DNA of 29,426 bases from positions 1 through 29,426 of the forward strand of contig CAZTLI010000009.1 of the NCBI GenBank assembly GCA_964614375.1, written 5' to 3'. The stretch comes from CAZTLI01 sp964614375 (GTDB lineage: Bacteria > Chloroflexota > Anaerolineae > Aggregatilineales > Phototrophicaceae). Positions 1-6,824 of this stretch are shown in pieces. The notes below the pieces were generated by a model. It searched no databases. It saw only the letters and a program-made list of their open reading frames with translations, and had not been told where the DNA came from. Within the stretch, counting starts at the first letter, position 1, and the number at the start of each line of letters is the position of its first letter. Made by a program: the position numbers and the translations under genes.

Positions 1-1066
1 CAACCGAGAGCGCAATCCCGACCAGTTCCGCCGACATCTGGTCGATACTCGTGGTTTCGACATCCCAGGTGATGGCTTTCGCCTTGTTCAGCACAGCGAC
101 CAGCTTATTCAGGGCAGCCTCATCTTGAACAATAATCGTTTTTACTTCATCCAAAGAATCTGTCGCATCGGCATCAGCTTCGTCATTGAGGGTATCCACA
201 TCAAACAACCGCTTGGAAAAGGTGCGGAATTCCAACACACGAAACAGGTCTAAAACCACCTCTTTATCGAAATCGTGGGCAACACAGGCTTCCAGATCGA
301 GTTCAATCGGTACATCGCGTTGAATTCGCGCCAATTTTTGGCTGATATAGGCCATCTCTTTGCCTTCGACCAGTTTTTGATGATTCGCACCGGTGATTTC
401 ATCGAGATGCGCGTAAATGTTATCAAGCGAACCAAATTGAACGAGCAGATTAATCACGCCTTTTTCGCCAATCCCTTTTACGCCGGGGATGTTATCCGAC
501 GAATCACCCATTAAGGCCTTCAAGTCGACCAGTTGGTCGGGTTCAAGACCGCTGTATTTTTCTTTAAAGGCTGCTATATCCCATACCACATCCTCTTCGC
601 CACGTTTTGGCAGTTGCACCCGTATATGAGGGGTCAATAACTGCAAAATGTCCTTATCGCCTGAGATAATCCGTACCTCTACACCCTGCGCTTCGGCAAT
701 AGGCGCAACAGTCCCGATTACGTCATCCGCTTCATAACCGTCGAGCGCCAAAATCGGGATATTAAACGCCTTCACGAGTTCCTCAATGCGCTGCATCTGT
801 GTCGCCAAATCTTCGGGCATTTTTTCGCGTGTGCCTTTATAGTCTGCAAACAGGTCTTCGCGTCCACTCAAGCCGCGGTCAAATGTCACGGCAAGGTAGC
901 GGGGTTTATCATTTTGCAAAATATCGATCAGAATGCGGGTGAAACCATACGTCGCATTCGTTGGCTCACCCGCGCGTGTCGTAAAGTTGCCGCTCTTTAA
1001 GGCGAAAAATTGACGGTAGGCCACCGCATGACCATCAATTAGATAGAATTGGGGACGCTCAGCCAT
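1..1066 (-). CDS. polA: DNA polymerase I, N-terminal part (5'-3' exonuclease domain and start of 3'-5' exonuclease domain), cut by the window edge
   Basis: This is the first 355 codons of a Pol I-type enzyme used in Okazaki fragment processing and repair. Translation from ATG at 1066 gives MAERPQFYLIDGHAVAYRQF, the usual N-terminus of the 5'-3' exonuclease. The acidic metal-site motifs follow: VTFDRG, GYEADDVIGT and SGDKDILQL. The DNA-binding helix-hairpin-helix region is GDSSDNIPGVKGIGEKG. After about residue 300 a linker leads to ITWDVETTSID, which carries the D-x-E of exonuclease motif I, so the proofreading site looks intact as far as it can be seen. The polymerase domain lies outside the window. 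The start is supported by AGAGGA about 10 bases upstream. An ATG seven bases further upstream is out of frame. The gene is divergent from the receiver-kinase at 1298. Confidence 0.95.
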   Translation of the reverse strand, partial: MAERPQFYLIDGHAVAYRQFFALKSGNFTTRAGEPTNATYGFTRILIDILQNDKPRYLAVTFDRGLSGREDLFADYKGTREKMPEDLATQMQRIEELVKAFNIPILALDGYEADDVIGTVAPIAEAQGVEVRIISGDKDILQLLTPHIRVQLPKRGEEDVVWDIAAFKEKYSGLEPDQLVDLKALMGDSSDNIPGVKGIGEKGVINLLVQFGSLDNIYAHLDEITGANHQKLVEGKEMAYISQKLARIQRDVPIELDLEACVAHDFDKEVVLDLFRVLEFRTFSKRLFDVDTLNDEADADATDSLDEVKTIIVQDEAALNKLVAVLNKAKAITWDVETTSIDQMSAELVGIALSV

Positions 1067-1102
1067 TGTGCATGATTCCTCTCATTTTGGAACATTTGGG
1101 CG

Positions 1103-1131
1103 ATTATAGCACTGGTCATCCGATCTGCCAG
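1103..1131 (-). promoter_or_regulatory. Predicted sigma-70-type promoter of polA
   Basis: On the minus strand CTGGCA (1131-1126) is followed after 17 bases by a perfect TATAAT (1108-1103). A TG one base upstream of the -10 gives an extended -10. Transcription would start near 1096, leaving a leader of about 30 bases that contains the AGAGGA ribosome binding site. Confidence 0.6.
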
Positions 1132-1200
1132 CCTCTATATCCCACCAAACTAGACCTAATTACGTGAGCAAATTAATGCAAACGGTTTAAAGATTGATTA

Positions 1201-1267
1201 AGAATTAATTTTATTTACAAAAATTAGGAAACATTAATTCTATATCTCAAAAGCTGTTATAAGCTGT
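1201..1267. repeat. Inverted repeat and tandem heptamers upstream of the receiver-kinase gene
   Basis: AGAATTAAT (1201-1209) and ATTAATTCT (1233-1241) form a perfect 9-bp inverted repeat with half-site centres 32 bp apart, about three helical turns. Just downstream, AAGCTGT occurs twice at 1251-1257 and 1261-1267, exactly 10 bp apart. Both lie in the AT-rich region between polA and the kinase gene and look like regulator binding sites. I see no convincing -35/-10 pair here on the plus strand. Confidence 0.4.
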
Positions 1268-1297
1268 AGTTAATTAACACAGAGTGAGGATAGAACA

Positions 1298-2422
1298 GTG
1301 GTCGATTTCGAACATCCTAAGCCCCGCATACTCGCAGTTGACGATGAACCACATAATTTGCAACTCCTACAACGGATTTTCCGAGACACTGATCTTGTCT
1401 GTGTGGCTAGAGGCCCGGCAGCCCTAGCCCTCCTGGAACAAGGTAACTTTGATGTCGTATTGCTGGACATTATGATGCCAGTGATGAACGGTTACGAGGT
1501 GCTAGCGCAGATACGGCAAACACCGGCGCTAGCCCACACACCTGTGATTCTCGTGTCAGCCCTCAATCAAGAAGAAGACATCGCCAAAGGTCTGCAACTC
1601 GGTGCAAATGACTATGTTGGTAAACCCTATGACGTAGATGTGGTCAGAGCGCGCGTGAATATACAAATTGAGTTGAAGCGGCTGATGGACGAGCGCGAAC
1701 ACATGATACAAGAACTTAAAGCTGCCAATGAAATTCAGACACAATTTGTGCGGATTGCTTCCCACGATTTAAAAAATCCGCTCAACAATCTGAATTTAAT
1801 GCACTCTATTCTCCGCCAGAACATGCGGGAAGAAGACCGTGTTTTGTTTGAACTAGCGGATCAATCCATTCTCACTATGCTTGACTTGATCGAACAATTC
1901 CTGGATTCCATTGTGCTTAACAACAATCGGATGGAAATTAACATCCAGCCGACCAATCTGGATAAACTGGTCCTGGAAACCATCGCTAGTTACAGCGCCG
2001 CAGCCGAACAAAAAGACATTGCCATTGAACTCGCTTCAGATGTTGGCATGGTGCTTGCCGATGAGCGCCGTCTGGCACAGGTCATGAGCAATCTCGTCAG
2101 CAATGCCATTAAATACAGCCCACCGGGGAGTGTGGTTAAGGTGGATGCTGAAGCCGTAAACAACGAGTTTATCGTCAAGATAATTGATGAAGGTCCCGGC
2201 ATTCCTGAAGATGAGCGCGATAAACTGTTTCAAGCCTTTGGCAAACTCAGCCCACGTCCCACCGCTGGCGAAAGCAGCACCGGATTAGGCCTGTGGATTG
2301 TCAAACAATTGGTTGAATTACAGAACGGACAAATTGGGGTGGATTGCCCGCCGGAGGGTGGCTCTATCTTCTGGTTCACCATACCAGCGGTTGAACCTGC
2401 CCTGATGACAGCTACAGCTTAA
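1298..2422 (+). CDS. Soluble receiver-histidine kinase (REC-HisKA-HATPase_c)
   Basis: This is a cytosolic two-component protein with an N-terminal receiver and a C-terminal kinase. The receiver (about residues 10-125) keeps the acidic pair D15/D16, the phosphoacceptor D57 (VVLLDIMMP) and K109 (VGKPYD). A helical linker follows. The HisKA domain has H156 in IASHDLKNPL, with Asn at the +4 position expected for phosphatase activity. The ATPase domain has the N box LVSNAIKYSPPG, the G1 motif DEGPGIP and the G2 motif STGLGLWIVKQL. There is no membrane segment or DNA-binding domain. It may therefore be driven through its own receiver by another kinase and pass phosphate to an unlinked partner. The start is GTG, chosen because GAGTGAGGA lies 7 bases upstream. 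Its stop TAA overlaps the stop of the convergent gene at 2419. Confidence 0.9.
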   Translation: MVDFEHPKPRILAVDDEPHNLQLLQRIFRDTDLVCVARGPAALALLEQGNFDVVLLDIMMPVMNGYEVLAQIRQTPALAHTPVILVSALNQEEDIAKGLQLGANDYVGKPYDVDVVRARVNIQIELKRLMDEREHMIQELKAANEIQTQFVRIASHDLKNPLNNLNLMHSILRQNMREEDRVLFELADQSILTMLDLIEQFLDSIVLNNNRMEINIQPTNLDKLVLETIASYSAAAEQKDIAIELASDVGMVLADERRLAQVMSNLVSNAIKYSPPGSVVKVDAEAVNNEFIVKIIDEGPGIPEDERDKLFQAFGKLSPRPTAGESSTGLGLWIVKQLVELQNGQIGVDCPPEGGSIFWFTIPAVEPALMTATA

Positions 2423-4527
2423 CGCCGGGCAAAGTCGATAAACTGCTGAATTTCCTCATCATCTAATTCTCGACCCGGTTTCACAATCAGATAACTATCT
2501 GACCATAACAAAGCCGGGTCGATGGCTTTGGTCATATCAAATACGACTTCAGCCGATTGCCGCATCAAGTCTCGTACCATTTCACTCGGGGGCACTTCCC
2601 CCGGCACCTCTGCCACTAAATAGACATAATTTTCACGAACATCCAGCGTCTGGATTTGCCACGCCTGTTGACGCAACTGACGCATCAATATGGCTGCCAA
2701 CGCCGCACCTAATTCACTGTCTAAGAGCGCATTAGGGTCACGCAACAACCATACATAAGTATAGCTGGACAACGGCCCAACGGCTTCAGGTGGGGGTGCG
2801 ACCGCTTCTTCCTCAACCCTCACCGCCGCGATTTGTTCGGTATCATATGCTGTTGCCACCGCATCGGGCACAGAATGTAATGCTTCCACCAGACGATTGC
2901 TCTGCCGCCGAATGACATGCAAGGGCAGATTGCCTACAAAGATCATCGTCAGGGTATAACCGATGTCGGTCTGGCGGCTGTAGAGCATATAATCCTGCCC
3001 ACTCGCCGGCAGCGTGATAAAGCGAATACGCGCCTGGTTTGCACTGGCATTCCAATCATCGGCAACGGCATCGCGAATATCTTCCAGTTCCTCATATGCC
3101 AAATTTCCCGCATGAGCCACAATAGCACCATCTTGCGCCAAAATCGTGGCTTCTGCCGCAACCTCTAGCGAAACCTGGGTTAAATGTAAGGCGAGCTGCG
3201 CGATGTATGAATCCTCTTCTGACCCTTCGCCAGCAGGTAATTGCCGTGCTTGCATTGCGTTCAGTGGGGTTGGTGCTGCTGGTACAGGGGTATCGTCCGA
3301 TACCGATTCTGCAAGTGGCACGGGGGTCAAATCTTCGTCCTGTGTGTCTGGCTGCTCAAGCTCGTCCACCTGAATTTCATCATCGGCATCTATAGCTTGT
3401 ATGCTGTCAGGGCGTGGCAAATCATCAGGGCGTAATGGGCGTGATCGAGTTCGTCGTTCTAACACGTCTGTTTCTAAATCCTGTGGATTACTTTCGATAC
3501 GCTGGAGTGACGATGGCGCTGTGACATCGCCGGCATATTCGCCTGTTTCAAGTCCCGTCAAGTCATCGGGCAAAAAGTCCGGCTCGTAGATAAATCGTTC
3601 ACCTTCTTCTACCCATGAGGGCAGTGGACGTATTGCGCCCGTCGGTGCCATCTGACTCTCAATACTCTTAATCAGCGTCCCCACATCAAACGGCACTGTA
3701 TCATCCAAGGCACTAATGAGTACCAATTTCGCCGGACTATCTGAATCATCATCGTCGTCGTCAATATAGAGGCTCTCATCCGGGTCAGCTACCGCATCGG
3801 GTTGCGCCAGGGCGGCGACCACTTGTTCAAGATTTTTTTCGCTCACACCCAGCATCAGGTCACTAACCGTTCCACTATCTTCCAGCGATGGCAGCGGCGG
3901 TTCTTCGGCGGCGAGACGTTCAAACAGTTCATGTGCCCGAATCATATTTGTGGGTGTATCGTCCTCCAAAACAATTTCTACCGACTGCGAAATACCTGAT
4001 TGCTGTGCCGATGTTTCCGAATCAATTTCATCATCTACCGGGTCAAATTCAGGCAGTGCGCGCGCGTTCGGCGCTTGTCCAGCATCGCGTTGGATAGAAC
4101 TGGTATCGACATCGGAGGAAATTGGCGCGGCCTGAGCAGTATCGGGCAGGGTATCGTGCATCTCCGCAATCGCACGCTCAAGTAATGGCAGCAGGTGGCG
4201 AATACCGCCCGACTCATTAAATACGCCTTGCAAATCCAGTTGTGCAGCGAATGATTCAATCTGCGGGGTATGTGGACAAGCAATAATCGCCATATCTGGC
4301 TGAATTGAGCGCAAGCGCACCACGAAATCAGCCGGCGCAATATCATCTAATGTCAGATCAACCAGTGCCACATCCTGCGGATGCAGTTGCAAATACTCCA
4401 CCGCAGCCACAGCCGATTGAAATGCCGACACTTGATATGCGCCGACTTGCTCTAGCCCTCGCTTGAGCGCGACGGCAAAGGTTGTTTGACGGTGAATAAT
4501 CAAAACACGGGTGGCTATGATTGTCAT
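2419..4527 (-). CDS. Multidomain signalling protein: pseudo-receiver, acidic linker, Roadblock-like domain, degenerate IS200/Y1 transposase-like domain
   Basis: From ATG 4527 the protein has 702 residues. A GTG at 4554 would add nine residues but has no ribosome binding site. Residues 5-125 follow a receiver pattern (TRVLIIHRQ, VALVDLTLDD), but the N-terminal acidic pair is replaced by HR and the C-terminal Lys is absent (LQGVFNES), so it is a pseudo-receiver. Residues 130-435 are acidic, low complexity and probably disordered. Residues 440-553 resemble a Roadblock/LC7 domain (ATILAQDGAIVAHAGN). Residues 584-702 align by eye along their full length with IS200/IS605 TnpA. The His-x-His motif reads YVY (634-636), LWSDSYLIVKPGR matches the conserved LW-x-x-S-x-x-x-x-x-x-G segment, and the catalytic Tyr is F696. 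It cannot be an active transposase, and neither IS ends nor TnpB are nearby. The function is unknown, probably protein or nucleic-acid recognition in signalling. Confidence 0.8.
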   Translation of the reverse strand: MTIIATRVLIIHRQTTFAVALKRGLEQVGAYQVSAFQSAVAAVEYLQLHPQDVALVDLTLDDIAPADFVVRLRSIQPDMAIIACPHTPQIESFAAQLDLQGVFNESGGIRHLLPLLERAIAEMHDTLPDTAQAAPISSDVDTSSIQRDAGQAPNARALPEFDPVDDEIDSETSAQQSGISQSVEIVLEDDTPTNMIRAHELFERLAAEEPPLPSLEDSGTVSDLMLGVSEKNLEQVVAALAQPDAVADPDESLYIDDDDDDSDSPAKLVLISALDDTVPFDVGTLIKSIESQMAPTGAIRPLPSWVEEGERFIYEPDFLPDDLTGLETGEYAGDVTAPSSLQRIESNPQDLETDVLERRTRSRPLRPDDLPRPDSIQAIDADDEIQVDELEQPDTQDEDLTPVPLAESVSDDTPVPAAPTPLNAMQARQLPAGEGSEEDSYIAQLALHLTQVSLEVAAEATILAQDGAIVAHAGNLAYEELEDIRDAVADDWNASANQARIRFITLPASGQDYMLYSRQTDIGYTLTMIFVGNLPLHVIRRQSNRLVEALHSVPDAVATAYDTEQIAAVRVEEEAVAPPPEAVGPLSSYTYVWLLRDPNALLDSELGAALAAILMRQLRQQAWQIQTLDVRENYVYLVAEVPGEVPPSEMVRDLMRQSAEVVFDMTKAIDPALLWSDSYLIVKPGRELDDEEIQQFIDFARR

Positions 4528-4615
4528 ACGTACCCTGACAGGCCCAAATAACACAAACTACAAACCGCTCTGGTTCTATTGTACTGCATCTATTCAATCT
4601 CGACAGACGCACGAT

Positions 4616-4644
4616 AAAAAAGGAACAGGGGAGCGCCCTGTTCC
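4616..4644 (-). terminator. Rho-independent terminator of the SH3b lipoprotein gene
   Basis: GGAACAGGG (4622-4630) and CCCTGTTCC (4636-4644) form a perfect 9-bp stem with a 5-base loop. On the minus strand it is followed directly by six T residues (complement of 4616-4621). It sits 33 bases beyond the stop of the lipoprotein gene. Confidence 0.85.
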
Positions 4645-4676
4645 ATTTCGGTATGTGTCTGTGAATCAGTGTTGGC

Positions 4677-5819
4677 CTATTCTTCGCTCGTCGCTGCCGT
4701 TACTGTCACTCGATATTCGCTTGTGTTGTTGAATTCATTCGACTCAGCCACAGATTCATCGGGATCAACGCGCACCACCAGCGTATAGGTTTGCGCCGTG
4801 TCAAACGTAATCATCGCTTGCAAACCGATTTGCTGACCCGGATCGAGGCTCGAAATAGACGCCACCTCGCGCGTCTGCCCCCCGACATCCATCGTCACCC
4901 GGAATGCCGCGGTAGACTGACCGCCGCTGTTCACAACCGTGATTGCATACGTTGACGATACTGTCGTAGAGCCAGATGCAATCGTCAATTCGCGTTCACC
5001 GGTAATACTGCGAACTTGCAGATCGGGTTGAGAAGGCGCACTGGTCGATGTGCTGGTTGGCGCGCTCGTGGCGGTGCTCGTGGCAGTTGCGGTCGTGGGC
5101 GGTGTCGGGGACGGCGGTGGATTAACAACCGGCACACCCGTGCAAATCCCATATTCCGTCGTGAACTGTGAACTGACCCAACCAACAGTCGTGCCCACAC
5201 GAAGCTGCCACCAGCTATTATCGCCTAAGCGACCAATAATCGGCGCAATCGTCCCCGTAGACAAGACTTGTATCACGTTGTAATTGGTGCTTGGCCCGCT
5301 GCGGAAGTTAAGCCCGGTGTTGATGAGGGCGCGGCATGTAGGATCGCTTGGGTCAATCTGTGGCCCGGTAGCGGGCGAGGTTGCTGTTATGGCGGCCTGG
5401 TTGGCTCGCACATTAATCTGTATTGTCTCGGATTCAGTGCGTTCAATATCGCGCAGCACCACCACGCGCAGTGTCACCGATTCTTGCTGTGTTGGAATAT
5501 AGTCTAACAACACATTTTGAATAGCTTCGGTAGAGGGCGATTCAAATGGCAGTGCCTTAACCACCCGACCATTGGCAAAAAGCTGCACATTGGTGATTCC
5601 AATCGCATTCGTAATCGTCGCATTGACAAATACACGCTCATTGACGATCACTTCGGCGCCGTTTGTTGGGGATGAAATCGTAATCACAGGCGAGCCGGTA
5701 GGTTGGCTGTTAATTGGTGTAATTGTTGGAGTCTCTGTTGGGGCTTCATTCGCCCCCAGATTACATGCTGTCAGCAGCAGAATTAATGGCAGTACAATGG
5801 CAAAAAACCGATAGCGCAT
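4677..5819 (-). CDS. Secreted lipoprotein with Ig-like, SH3b and CARDB domains
   Basis: This is a 380-residue surface lipoprotein. The signal peptide MRYRFFAIVLPLILLLTAC has a clear lipobox, with Cys19 as the lipidation site, followed by a Thr/Pro-rich tether. Residues 44-140 look like an Ig-like domain (ITISSPTNGAEVIVNERVFV). Residues 163-225 are a bacterial SH3 domain (LNFRSGPSTNYNVIQVLSTG ending in GWVSSQF), a module usually tied to cell-wall or peptide binding. A Pro/Thr/Ser linker (230-270) leads to a CARDB-type adhesion domain (PDLQVRSI to ESNEFNNTSEYRVTV). No catalytic motif is visible, so it is probably an adhesive or envelope-binding protein. AAGGAT about 8 bases before ATG supports the start. 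It appears monocistronic, with its own promoter and terminator. Confidence 0.85.
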   Translation of the reverse strand: MRYRFFAIVLPLILLLTACNLGANEAPTETPTITPINSQPTGSPVITISSPTNGAEVIVNERVFVNATITNAIGITNVQLFANGRVVKALPFESPSTEAIQNVLLDYIPTQQESVTLRVVVLRDIERTESETIQINVRANQAAITATSPATGPQIDPSDPTCRALINTGLNFRSGPSTNYNVIQVLSTGTIAPIIGRLGDNSWWQLRVGTTVGWVSSQFTTEYGICTGVPVVNPPPSPTPPTTATATSTATSAPTSTSTSAPSQPDLQVRSITGERELTIASGSTTVSSTYAITVVNSGGQSTAAFRVTMDVGGQTREVASISSLDPGQQIGLQAMITFDTAQTYTLVVRVDPDESVAESNEFNNTSEYRVTVTAATSEE

Positions 5820-5855
5820 GGCGTTAATCCTTCATAGTGGTCAACAACCGTTCAA

Positions 5856-5884
5856 AGTGTATCACCGCTGCTGCCTGCACACAA
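5856..5884 (-). promoter_or_regulatory. Predicted promoter of the SH3b lipoprotein gene
   Basis: On the minus strand TTGTGT (5884-5879) is followed after 17 bases by TACACT (5861-5856), with TG one base upstream of the -10 (extended -10). The predicted start is near 5849, about 30 bases before the ATG. Confidence 0.45.
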
Positions 5885-5948
5885 CATGCACCATGTTCCT
5901 GCTTATCAAACAACCCGCCGCTCTACCCTGCCAACAAGATACGCAAAT

Positions 5949-5976
5949 AAGCCCTACAGGTCAACTGCAAGGGCTT
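5949..5976 (-). terminator. Possible terminator hairpin behind the V4R gene
   Basis: AAGCCCT (5949-5955) pairs with AGGGCTT (5970-5976) around a 14-base loop. It lies about 32 bases past the V4R stop. On the minus strand A residues precede it and TTATTTG follows. The loop is large and the U tract imperfect, so this is a weak call. Confidence 0.35.
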
Positions 5977-6007
5977 TTCAAACAACCACTATTCTACGTC
6001 GAAAACG

Positions 6008-6640
6008 TTAGCTGACCGGCTCTTTGTAGATCACGTAACGCCCCATATCGTCACCTTTGGCAATACAGGTCGTCATATCGACTTTGAATTCATGCCCGCC
6101 GGATACCCAGCGCAAACCCTCTTGCAGCAGTCCCTGCCCCACATAACACACCGGTTTATCGGATTTACGATTCCAGCACATCGGGCAGCGTTCCAATGTA
6201 TAAATAATACGGTCATTGCCTTCTTCAAATACATTGGAAATTTGGTCAGAAAATTGCGAGAAGATATTTGCCATCGCCGGAACACCAATTTTGAGTTTGG
6301 CATTCAGCGGCAGCACTTTAAAGGCAAGGTCGCCGACGCCCGCAAGCGCCCCGAATGCCCGCAGACCTTGAGCAAAGGTCGCACGCCCAGCACGCAGCGC
6401 CAAACCACGCCCACCGCGAGGGCCATACATCTCTTCCAGCGCGACATTAAGCGCCGTGAATTCGCTAAAATCAAAGCCTTTTTCCAGATTATCGGGCGGG
6501 TAGTTGCCCATAAGTTCAGGCATCCCCGCCAGGTTCAGAATGGCGTTCAACCCATTCGTTCCCATAATTTCTTCCATGGCTTCGATAAAGATGCGCGCGA
6601 ACTTATTTGGGTAATAATATCCGCTTTTCTCTTTTGGCAT
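6008..6640 (-). CDS. V4R (4-vinyl reductase-type) domain protein
   Basis: This is a 210-residue soluble protein. The N-terminal half (YYYPNKFARIFIEAMEEIMG) and the C-terminal segment with RCPMCW, VCYVGQGLLQEGL and TTCIAKGDD match the V4R domain pattern. That domain belongs to the HNOB-like ligand-binding fold, found in BchJ and in regulators such as XylR/DmpR. Four cysteines (152, 155, 165, 192) cluster in the V4R half and could bind a metal or redox ligand. No DNA-binding or enzymatic partner domain is present. V4R proteins of this kind occur in non-phototrophic members of the phylum, and no bacteriochlorophyll gene lies near, so a photosynthetic role should not be assumed. A small-molecule or redox sensor is more likely. 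GGAGG about 10 bases before the ATG supports the start. Confidence 0.8.
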   Translation of the reverse strand: MPKEKSGYYYPNKFARIFIEAMEEIMGTNGLNAILNLAGMPELMGNYPPDNLEKGFDFSEFTALNVALEEMYGPRGGRGLALRAGRATFAQGLRAFGALAGVGDLAFKVLPLNAKLKIGVPAMANIFSQFSDQISNVFEEGNDRIIYTLERCPMCWNRKSDKPVCYVGQGLLQEGLRWVSGGHEFKVDMTTCIAKGDDMGRYVIYKEPVS

Positions 6641-6782
6641 TGTGCCATGTCCTCCAATCGGTGAGTAATGCCAACGCTGTACACCAGTTCGGCAACATCA
6701 TCAAAATTCCCGGTTGGTCACTTTAACAAGTATACGACAAAATACCGGATATGAATAATGATACCCATTAAGTGAGTTTCTT

Positions 6783-6824
6783 CACACAAGTGTGTACTAT
6801 CCTACGAAGCCCGAAATTTGTCAA
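6783..6824 (-). promoter_or_regulatory. Predicted promoter of the V4R gene with an inverted repeat at the start site
   Basis: On the minus strand TTGACA (6824-6819) is followed after 17 bases by GATAGT (6801-6796). The TGA inside the -35 box is the stop codon of miaB. Directly downstream, CACAC-TT-GTGTG (6794-6783) covers the predicted start site near 6789. The leader to the ATG would be about 150 bases. Confidence 0.45.

Noticed and set aside
2422..2778. Intact IS200/IS605 insertion sequence
   Set aside because: Only the fold of the transposase remains, fused in frame to a 580-residue protein. HUH and Tyr are replaced, and there is no TnpB and no visible end hairpin or target pattern.
6008..6640. 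Bacteriochlorophyll biosynthesis gene bchJ
   Set aside because: The V4R domain alone does not show this. No photosynthesis gene is nearby and such proteins occur in non-phototrophs.
6092..6664. 190-codon open frame opposite the V4R gene
   Set aside because: The minus-strand frame has a family match and a GGAGG site. The plus frame is rich in His/Arg/Gln with no domain and reflects codon bias of the real gene.
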